Below are positions 37,237 to 48,800 of a stretch of DNA of 64,000 bases, piece after piece. A model generated the notes under the pieces. It saw only the letters and a list, made by a program, of their open reading frames with translations. It was not told the DNA's origin and did no database searches. The stretch is from the NCBI RefSeq assembly GCF_001039355.2, contig NW_019775435.1, positions 72,384 through 136,383 of the forward strand, read 5' to 3'. The position numbers were made by a program, and so were the translations under genes. The stretch's first letter is position 1; each line of letters opens with the position of its first letter. Source of the DNA: Lingula anatina (taxonomy: Eukaryota; Brachiopoda; Lingulata; Lingulida; Lingulidae).

Positions 37237-40200
37237 AAAAAGGTTTCCTGGCATTAATCGCAACGCAGTTTGTTTTGTTTACGTGTTTGTTTATCATTTA
37301 TGTGAGAAAACAGACCCGCCAAACCTACAATATCGTGTGGTGAAGAATGCTCTAAAAGCATACCCAAATCACCCTTGAAAATGTTGCTTTGGCGTTTACA
37401 TAACAATATACTGGTATGTATGATAATGTGCTGTTTTTGATGTATATATTTTATTTTTTTCACCATGAGTTGTACAGGTACATTGTCAGTAAGTTTCTTT
37501 GAGATTATGTAATGTAGTTGTAAGGGATAGACCTGTTTCAAACCACCGCCAAACAACTGGGGCAGCTTAGTGCGTGGTTTATGTAACGGTTAAATATGCA
37601 TACATGGCTTCGGGCATATTATATCGATGAAAGCGCTGGATATATGCCTTTCAGAATGTATGGAGTTCTTGTAGACTGTTTTCAAATCCAGCACTTCACT
37701 GACAGGATTTATTTCAATTTCAATTCACTGTAACTTTTAACGGAAAATTGGCCTACATTGATTATTTCGTAAACAGGGCGTTATCCGTATAGACCTCCGT
37801 ACCCCAGGTACAGACCAAGAGGTCCCTCTAACGGGTCTGATGGAAGAGGAAGGGGTCCTGCGGGCCCTGCGGGTCCTGCCGGCCCAAGGCCGCCAATGAC
37901 GCCAAGCACACCGAAGGAGAACCCAAAAGACTTGGCAGAAGTAGAAAAAATACGAAAAGTATTCCCAGAATCATGGCTGTGGAACAATGTGACAGTTGGG
38001 TAGGACAAGGAACAAACATGTCCCATTCACCCCTAATCATCATATATTTTTAATTTTCAAATTATATGGTGCAATGCAATGGTGCATGCTATCTATCTAT
38101 CCTTAAATATATCACGGTGTTCATACCCAGGTAGCATATCATTAACCTCGCTAACACTCCCCATAAACTAACTTGATAGTACGTGTGAGGGTTTGCTGGT
38201 CTGTAATCTCGATGTTACCACGTTCATATTTATGCTCATTTAAATAGACATGTAGTGAAGCAGTGGACACAAAACCAGGTACATGTAATTCATACTGTAT
38301 ATGCATTTATGGAACTAACAGTACTGCAGTGTACACGTTCGTTCATGCACAGATGTACCAAACATGTTGGGTATATTGTAGTCGACATACATGTTTAATT
38401 AACCAGTGATCAATTTCAGAAGGTCTTCGGGACGTATTATACCGTTTATGATAACTAACACAAGGTGGACATCTTTAACAAGGATTGTCCGATGTTTGCC
38501 ATTATTTGGCTCCTTGGCAGACGCATACGGTGTTACCATAGTGCGTGCACATTGTCTAACAAAACCATATATATTTGGTTATTTATACATTTATGAAGTG
38601 AGGAGGTACAGGCCAAGACCAGGAGGCTGGGGACGACGATTTCGCTTCCGCGTGAGAATGGCGCGTCCATCAATCCGACTAAAAGTAAATTCAGTCGCCA
38701 AGCCAGATGTTGCACCCACCAGGCCTAAAACCGAAGGAGCTAATCCAGAGCCTCGCATCAGGAGGATCTTCCCGGAGACATGGTTGTGGAGCAACGCGAC
38801 AACAGGGTAAAGAGTGGGAAAATGGAAGAACTTGCACCTGTATATATTAATGTGCATGACATTAAGGATACCCAATACTTTGGAGAAGACTTCTAGCCTA
38901 CTGTGTACATGCATGCATTTGTTTTTTCATGACGCATGTGGTCAGAGATTCTTGCTCTGTTGTTTTCAGTTACTCCGACCTTCATTTGTCCTTGGTTATG
39001 AAGTGCATGGTTTCTTTTTTATGTCATTTGTCCTTGGTCATGGTTTCTTTTCTATGTCAGTCTATGTAATGTTGCATGTGGCAATGTCGTTCTTAAAAAT
39101 GTTTTTGACGGCGCATGTTCTAAGAAAAACCAAATAACACGTGCACTAAGACCTCTTACTTTGAAGCTATTTCTTTAAGATTCATGATACTGATTAACAC
39201 TGGAGTAAACACTTGTAGTTTCGAAGCTAACATTTTGTGTTTAGCTAATTTGATAAGTCTTATATATACAATATAAAGCACATCTCTTTTTCTACTAGAA
39301 GAGAAACACGCATGTTACATCACTGCCATAAATTACGGTTATAATTAAACGATGAGCATATCGCCTTCAGAAATATGCTTAATTTTGGGATCTTGGACTT
39401 CAGCTGAGACTCATGCACAGTATTTCTGTCCTTTCGTCAAGACCCAGGAGCTAAATCCTTCATTTAGTATTTTGATGGGGGATAGGTTGAGGGTCCAACT
39501 TCCCGTATAAGGCTACGTAACAATTCAAACAATAATAAGAAAAAGCTTGTTTTGATGTCTAGGGGGAAGAGTGGCCTTTACAATAAGCCCTGTGGTGGAT
39601 TTTTCATCGGAGACAGATGGCGATTCTGATGCTGGAGATTCTGATGATGGCGCAGTCGAGAAAATTGATGGAGGTTTGGCGGATCTTGGGGCGATACGTT
39701 CGTTTTTCCCTGAAACGTGGCTTTGGTCCAATATATCTATTGGGTAGGCGCGATAAAAGAGTAATCTTCCTTTAACACACGTTCGTGGATATTCATCTCT
39801 CTGTGAATGCCATACTGACGTTACCGAACTAACAATTTTATTTTGGCGGCGAAATGGTGCAAATGAACTTATACTCAGCCATTTGCTTTCAGACTAACAT
39901 TTCATTTAGGGGCCGTGGGAGTTGAGTACTAGTTTTACTTTAAAGCCACTTGGATACCGCCCATAATGGTTCCATATTTTGTGGGTAGCAGGTAGCCTTA
40001 TATTCTGGAGTTTTAGGAAACAGAAATCAGTCGCGTTACTAACCTAAAGGCAACTCCATTGCGCAAATACGAACATTTGCTCCCTCAAGGCTCCATACCG
40101 TCTCCTCTTTTTATGGTGTCAGTAAAGGAGTTCGTTTAGGATAAATATGGAGATGCTTTGTTGTGTCCAGACAGCATTTCTGTGGCTTGTAATGAATTGA

Positions 40201-43200
40201 ATCCAAACGTACCTGACGTCACTATTGTTATAAAAATCCAACCATCTAATAAATTTTGTGAAACTGAAAGTATTGTATTCAGCTTATTAGTGTAGTTTCA
40301 GGTTTTACAAACAAGCTATTCATTGGTATAATACTGTTATGGCCTTTGTATTTAAACTTTTAAGACTGGCCAGGTATGCCCACGCCAATGCCAATGTGGA
40401 CTGAAGCATTTCGCCCCATGCCTTCATTTGGTGGTGTCGTCCCAACGCGTGCATCATCATCATCATCGACTTCTGCAGGCGGAAAGTTAACCGAAGTGAA
40501 AACAATAAGAAAGTTCTTTCCAGAAACGTGGTTGTGGGTGAATACTACAACGCGGTAGGCAAAACCGTTTGAAAAGTGACTTTTTAATTTTAGTGCACAG
40601 CTTTTCTTTATCGGCATTATAGCGACAAATGCCTACATCGAGAGAAGATTTTTATCCATCGCCTTCTTTACCTGTGAATATAGTATTGGCTCTATCTAGA
40701 ATTCAGCGCCATATTTTGAGGTCCCTAGAAAACGCTTTTACCATAGCAAGAATGACTTATATTGCTTAATACACGAGTCTGATATGAATAATTGGACATG
40801 ATGGACAAGAAACAGTTCCATAATGCTCAAGACGTCAGTTATAAACTGGAGGACAATTTCAATGAAGCAAAAGGGTTGTATGTAATAGGAACAGTTAAAG
40901 AACAGTGTGTACGCCTTATAACACGTTGTTTTCTTTTCTCCAACTTTGTTTTTAGCAGAGTGGCTTTTTCTCCCGCTTCATATCAGTGTGGTGTATCGAT
41001 CTGCTTTCATAACATGCTTTTATGCTTTTAGGTGTAGCTGCTACTATATGTACGTATGCTTTGGATGCATACAATTATGCTTTATTGTCTGTCAATAAAT
41101 GTACATGTACGTGGATGACATTCAATCCTTTAATTTTAAGGTTTCTCAGCACTTGTTAACTATATTTCATGTATATTCCATTCCGATAGCATAATTTACA
41201 GGTACATGTCTTTACGGGTGGCCAATTGCCAAATTGCATTTTTATTACGTTTGAGTCTCTCTCGAAGTCATTTTAACTTGTGTTTCTCACGAGAATATTT
41301 CTGGTGCCTTTTTATGTTTTCCAAATAGATTGTACGCCACTATCTTAAACATTAACAATATTATCTTAATACCCTCTAGTACAACTGGTACGGCCGCCCT
41401 CAGTACCATCGTGCCGGACACTATTACGTCATGGGTGGCCAGTGCGTTTGCTGTCCACTCAACGTCTGGGCTTGGAGTAGCTGCAGATACGGCAAAGGTA
41501 TGACTGTAACGTTTTTTATAGAATAGAGTCGAGTTTTCTCAGCTTACATTTTAAGGCCTTTTTGGTAATGTGTAGATTTAAGTGCTATGTAACGTGTTTT
41601 TTTTTTACAATAATCGCTTTTTTGTTATATGTCGTGTTGTACTAGTATATTGCGTTGCATTTTTATCTACTGCAGATGCATTGCATGGGTTTTCCTATAA
41701 CACGATTAATATGCTATTGGCTTAATTAAAAAATAACGTCCAATTATTATTTTGATCATTTGCAGTTAGAGGCATTCCGCCCGTTCTTTGTTTCTCTGAA
41801 CTTGCCATATTCAGTAGTACGTGGAGAAGAGCTCATCTTGCAAGCGGTGGTTTTTAACTACATGGACCAAGATATGGACGTAAGTTACCAGATAAACTGA
41901 AGGACTATTTCAGTTTATAAACATCATCCGAATCCGCGGTGTCCGTTTGTATTTCTGTGTATGTGTATTCGCATGCGGTGTGAGTTTTTAACGAAAATAC
42001 AAGTTGACAAAGGTATTTTAGAGGATAATTATAAGGATTTAGAATACATGTATGTAGACATATAAATTACAATGTATTTTTCTCCTTTTTCAGGTTCTTG
42101 TGACACTGGAAAAGTCTAACGAATTCAAGAATATTGTGTTGGACAAAATGGGTAAAGCAACAACTGTGTCTGAGACACAGACGGAGAGAGTCATGGTAAG
42201 TGAATAATGGCCATCTGCACATGTTTACGCCAGGAATAAGAACTGTTTTACCAACCTTCATACATGTATTTGTTACAGGGCACATGCACCGTTCTACAGT
42301 CTGTTTCACTGTCACAAATTTTCGATATAAAAGTCCATTACATTGGCAGATTTAGGGGGTGTCAGGGGGTCCTGACCCCCCCCCCCCCCCTTTTGATTTT
42401 GAACAATTTTACACCAGTGGTCCCCACTTGAAATTAGAATTTTAACTACATGTATCTGAATCATAGTTCTAAACCGTACACAATGGCACCGTTAGCCCTC
42501 TAAAATAACAAAAATTTTCAGGACCAGGTGAACCCCAGTGGGGGGGNNNNNNNNNNNNNNNNNNNNNNNNNTCGGCTACGTATCTTCGGACCCCCCTTCA
42601 AATAACCCTGGATCCGCCCGAAACCCCCTAATCTCAGAATGATTACAAATGTATTGCAGTGGATATTGTGGTTCGTCATTACCATTAAAATGATTGAGGG
42701 GTGAGCTTTCATTTTTACAACACGCCCCGGTAGGACGTTGTAGTTTAACTCTTAACGATGTTTAAGTTTGAACTTGATACCTTGTAAATGGGCGTTTGTT
42801 CGTAATCCCAATCATTAAGTCTTATTATATTTTAGGTCCAAGCTGGGAAAGGATCGTCCGTTTATTTCCCCATAATTCCATCTGCTCTGGGAAAGATCGA
42901 CATTCTGGTAAAGGCACAGTCACCAGTTGCAGCTGATGGAGTGCAGAGACAGTTGCTTGTTGAGGTATACCTGAGCCTGTAGGCAGTGCCCATTCTTTAT
43001 AACCACGAACATAATGTTTAGTGTTTTTTAACCTATAAGTACGATGCCCAGGCAAAATATTTTCCCAGGTCACGATAACCTACCGGTACGTGTAGCTTAC
43101 ACAATGGCTGCCATTTTCGTTTCGTAATTGTGTGCACTTATGTTTAAAATGTACTGGGCAACACGAAATTGCTTCTAATTGTAGATCTGTCCCTGTCTCG

Positions 43201-45769
43201 ACTCTTACTCTTTTGCGCAAACACTCACACACTTCAAAGCACCAAACAGAAGCGCACTTTTTGACAACTCTCACGACATCAGTCGACGTCACTTTTTTTA
43301 AGCACAACTCTCATCTAGTTCTTCTCTAACACACTTTTCAAGGCCGAGGGTGTTCCTCAAGAGTACAACCAGGCTGCGATGATCGATTTAACCAGCAAGT
43401 CAACGTTTAGCAAGACGTTCCAAATTGAGCTTCCATCCAACCTCGTGCAAGGGACTACTCAGATACAGGCATCTGTCATAGGTAAGAAAAGATGAAAACT
43501 GTCATAAATGACGAACATGGCGTGCTAGACTTCAGGATGGTAAAATAAATTATCCAACAAGTGAATCTTTATCTCCCTGCCCAAAACTGTTTAAATGGCG
43601 ATTAATACAAAACCCTATGACAAAGTGCATCCAGGTATAGTACACGTACAATAAACCGATACAGGTAAATGTCAAGTATTTGGAGACTATAAATGAAAAA
43701 TATATTATTCATTTGCAGGTGATTTAATGGGACCAGCCATGGCGGACATCGACAGCTTGTTGAAGATGCCATACGGCTGCGGTGAACAGAATATGCTCCA
43801 CTTTGCTCCCGATGTTTTCATTTCAAAATATCTTACTGAAACAAACCAGTTTGTCGGTGAGATAGAGAGCAAAGCCATTTCATACATGGAGAAAGGTATG
43901 TGCCTGTCAGTCTCGGTAAAGTATATTATATTTTGTTGAATCATTGCATGAAACCACAATTTATGTCTTAACCCCTCCTTAACTAAGAGCAATCAATAAT
44001 AAGTTCTATCCACTTGAATGTTTTAAATATTTAAATCACCGTAGGTCTCTAAAATGACAGTCTATTACAGAATTGTTGTTTATCTATGGTGACTCTTGTA
44101 AATTATTCTATAATCCATAAATTTATCTTTTTCTTTTATGCACATATATTATGTTGTGGATCATAAAGGTAACTTTTCGTTGTGAGTAATGCAATGTTCT
44201 TCTTCAGGCTACCAGAAGGAACTTACTTACCAACACTATGATGGTTCTTTTAGTGCGTTTGGGAACAGAGATTCTTCTGGCAGCATGTGGTAAGCTGAAT
44301 TATGTGGGTGCGCGTGTGTGTTACTGTACCTGTGCAAGCGCACGTATGTGTGCGTGTTTGAGTGCGCCTGAATAAGTACATAATCCTTCGTGTGTTTATG
44401 TGTTCACTTTGATTCGTGTATATAACCCAAGTGATTTCCTGGTTCTGGAGAGCCGTAACCAGTGAAGGCTTCATATTATATAAGACGTGTTTTCTAAAAC
44501 TTAGGTGGCTGGTTCTCGACATTAGTGTTTTATTTAAACGGTATTGAAACTAACAGTCAGTTAAGAACAGATGTCCCTTCATGTTAGGTTTTCCATATTT
44601 TTATCACTTGAATAAACATCTATTAATGTACAGGTAGATATTATTGGTAAAAACTCGGTTGACAATATTTCAGGCTGACCGCATTTGTTGTGAAATCTTT
44701 CCACCAAGCACGTGGCCTCATCTTTATCGATGACGAGCTTCTTACCAAAGCTATCAACTGGATGATTAGAAAGCAGAATATAGATGGGTCCTTCCCAGAA
44801 CCTGGCCGTGTACTCCATAAGGCAATGCAGGTAAACAAATTGAGATAATTACAGTTAATCAGATAGATGCCAAATTGGTGAATGTGCATTTCTCGTTATA
44901 ATCACTAAAAATAAGGTATATCCATACCTCATGTTTGCTATAGTATTTTGAATTTCAATGGAAGGAAATGTCGAGATAAACTGGCGAACAGGATCCAGCT
45001 TTGTAAGCAAATGCATTCTAATTGTAACTTTAACTGTGTAACCTGGCACAGTTAAAAATATATTTAAACCGTACAGTCTGATATCTACGTTCTTAAATGA
45101 TTCTCTAATGTATGCCAGATTCACTTCCGTTTTCTAGCAAATATTTGCTATTGTTTACGATGACTTGTGTCTAAGGGCGTATTCCCAGACATTTAGATCG
45201 ATCTATCCCCGTGGGGAGTCTCACTAGATTACTGTCACATAATCCGGCTTAAATGTCCGTCCCGCCTACTACAAGCTGTAAGGGGGTAATTAACATTCGT
45301 GCCCGCTCGGCTGACAGCTATTTAGCGTGATCCCCCAGGGAGTTAGGTCGATCTAGTTTGGATCGATCTAATCTCTGGGAATGGGGTCTAAGTAGGCTAC
45401 ATTTGGTGTTCTAAAGGGGTTTTTTTGAAGAATTATTTTTATGTTGATCACTGTATTAGGTGCATACAACATTTTGAACAACAGATAAAACTATATGATT
45501 CATTTATGTTTTAGGGTGGTTCATCGTCAGGCGTGTCTCTGACTGCATATGTTGTGATCGCTCTTCTGGAAAATAAGGACCTGGTTAGTAATATTTAATA
45601 TTTAATCCTATTGTTATTCAGGTTCATTTTGTAGTATGTAAACGGCATCAATCTCTACTTACCAAATAAATTGAAAACCAAACCCATACAACAAAGAATG
45701 AAAACAGCTAAATCTAAGTGTACGAATTATATTTTAGAAAATTCTCTAAGATGACTATACATTAAACAG

Positions 45770-45811
<42 letters not shown>

Positions 45812-48800
45812 GGATAATCTTGTTGGTAAGTCAAATAAATAAATAAATAAATAAATATATAAATAAACAGAATGATAAATAGATGGTCTTATTTTATATC
45901 GATATTTCAGCCTAATTCTCATGGAATCACCTCCGCCACTGCAAGCGCCGTAAGCTACCTTGAGAACCAAGTGACGTCCATGTCGGACCCTTACGGTCTG
46001 TCCATTGTCACCTATGCCCTGCAGCTGGCCAACAGTAAGAAGGCGGACGACGCTTTCAAGAAACTAGATGCCTTGGCAACACTGGAAGGCACGTTCTCGT
46101 CAATAATCCTGCTTTCGTGAAACAACCCTTTCAGTTGTCTGTTAGCATAAGACAACAAATTATTTTGTGAAGAGTATAATAGTTGCATTATTACCCCAGG
46201 TTGACAAAAACAGCTCCTCTTCAGAAAGCAACATTTCTGTAATGCTGTTTTTGTCAACCGTTGTAAATTGTGAAATTATCTAATATCAACCGGGTGCAAT
46301 CGATAAGTAAGAATATATTTAACCGGTTGCACTCTTGGTGTCTTTCCCATTTTCCAATCGAAACGTGATGTGCAATTTAATTGATCCCACCTAGAACTTT
46401 GTAGAAAATACTAAATACGGTGATAACTAATACATATATATATGATATAAATGGTATTTCTCTCCTTTTCAAAGGTGGCTCCAAATACTGGAAGCAGCCC
46501 GAAGTCGCCAAGCCGGCGGGGCGCTATAGGAACACCTACGAGAGACAGCCCAAAGCTAACAATGTGGAGATGAGTGCGTACGCTCTCCTTATCTATGCCG
46601 AGAGGAAGGACCTAGCAGGAGGATTGCCTGTGCTGAAATGGCTGATCTCCCAGCGCAATGCGCACGGAGGGTTTGCCTCAACTCAGGTAACTTATTCTTC
46701 GACCAACGTATTGTACATGAGTGTTCGCGTCAATGCTAGCAAGTTTCCCAAAACTTAATCTATTACACTCGGTTGATATTTATTATTGCCCCACAGGACA
46801 CGGTGATGGCGATGCAGGCGCTGTCCATGTTTGCTGCTAAGATCTACACTGGCTCGGGTCAGAACATGCAAGTGACCGTGGCCAGCGAGGGCTCTACCAG
46901 AACACTGAGCGTTGACAAGACGAATGCCATCATCCTACAAACCTTACCGGTAATTCAAAATTTTTAAATACTTTAACAATTGGTGGTGGTAAACATACTG
47001 AGTACTCTTTCCATTTAGTCAAGTTCAAGTTTGCTTATTACACTGCATGATATTTTAGATAAAAGTGGTACAATTGCATTTTAATACTGCGTATTCTGTA
47101 ATTAGATTTCTCTCTCTCCCTCCCTTTTTCTCTCTCTCCCCCCCCTCTCTCTCTCTCTCATAGCTGAGAGTCTATATATTATTGTTTCTTTCATAGCTCC
47201 CAAGCAGTACCAAACAGGTGGCCGTATCGGCAACAGGAAGCGGAATGGCTCTTTTCCAGGTAAGATAACTTATTGTACCAGATAATTATTAACACCAATC
47301 TATGATGTTATGTAAGTATTAGACGCCCCGTTGAAATAATGTTTTTTGGCTATTCCTTTTCAAACAAATGTTAGGAATTATATTTGACAGACAGACCAGT
47401 CCAACATTAAATAAATTGGTTTAAATGGCAGCAAATGGAATAAGTTTTATTTCAAATCCATTTTCGAGGCTAAATTACCGATAAACTTAGTCCACGAGGT
47501 AATGGAAAATACAACATGTTCATTTGATGCAATCAATAATCATTTTGGCATCGATTGATTTATCGTATTGTTAGTCTAGCAGTAGAATGAATAGGCGTGC
47601 ATATGCAATGGCATCGGTGTAAATGACAAAAAACATATCTGATAACCTTGCAGTACTATAAAAATCAACTCTACGTTAGTATAATTACAAAAGACTTACT
47701 TTCACGCTTTTCTCTATAGGTTTCCGTGTCGTATAACATAGATAAGGTGGAGCAAGAGCCGTCCTTTGCTGTGGAAGTCTCCCTGTTGAAGGAGAGCCAG
47801 AATAGCCTTACGGTCAAAGTGTGTTCGAGGTACGTACCTTTCATATAAAACCATAATAATCGCCACGATTCAAGTTCAGAGTCTCAGACCAACTTAATGT
47901 AGTATTTTGAAGTATCGTTTGTTAGGCCAGAATCAGCACAAAATCGGTTTAAGAATTGTTGTACTTGGATAGCTGGATTTCTGAGATTCTTAGCTAGGGA
48001 TGAATTTAAGGAACAGAACTTAGGATATTTGACAGCTGATTGTGTTGAAATCTCAATAACACTGAGTGTCTGTTTTCGCAGGTGGCTGGAGAACAGTCCA
48101 GCAAGTGGCATGGCGGTGAAAGAGATTGGAATACCTAGTGGATTTGAGGCTGATCTGGAGAGCATTTCACAGCTTTCTACACTGAAGAAGACGGAGAATG
48201 CCTTCAGGAAGATAGTGGTTTATCTTGACGAGGTTCGAATGACGCCAATAAAACGCAGTTTTCAATTAGTGTAATTGTGCAATAGAACCGTATATTGCAA
48301 AATAATTTCCTGAATAGTTTCAGCAATTTCCCCTTTAGAATGTAACATAACCTATGCAAAACCTTTGAGAAAAATAATGATCTATAAATGTGTTTTCTGG
48401 CTCTAAATATCTGAAATTCACCGATATTCATACCCAGAATGACAGACAAATCAAAGTCTGTTTGGGTGCAGATAAAATATAACAGTATGTAAACTTGACT
48501 TTTTCAATGAGTTTCTTTAACTTTCACATTTTGAGTTTTGTTTCCAGATTAGCGCCCAGTCAACTTGCATCACCTTCAATGCACAGCGTGTTGCTCAGGT
48601 GGCCAAAGCCCAGCCCGTAGCTGTCAGGGTTTACGATTACTATTCCCCAGGTATTCCAATATTTCCTGCTTACAAAAATCTTACCTAAAACTGTTTTGAT
48701 TGTCAGCTATATTTTCCGATTGGCCGACACATTTTTTTTCTATAAACAATTTCACTTTCATTCTACATTTAATTGGCTCATTGTACCAGATAATTATTAA

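Noticed and set aside
37187-37378. Lys-rich plus-strand frame
   Set aside because: It is created by the GAAA microsatellite.
42518-42712. Minus-strand frame at the MITE
   Set aside because: It crosses the gap and G-rich low-complexity sequence.
43132-43329. Open frame on the plus strand just before TEP exon 23
   Set aside because: It lies in the intron, ends before the acceptor, and has no family features.
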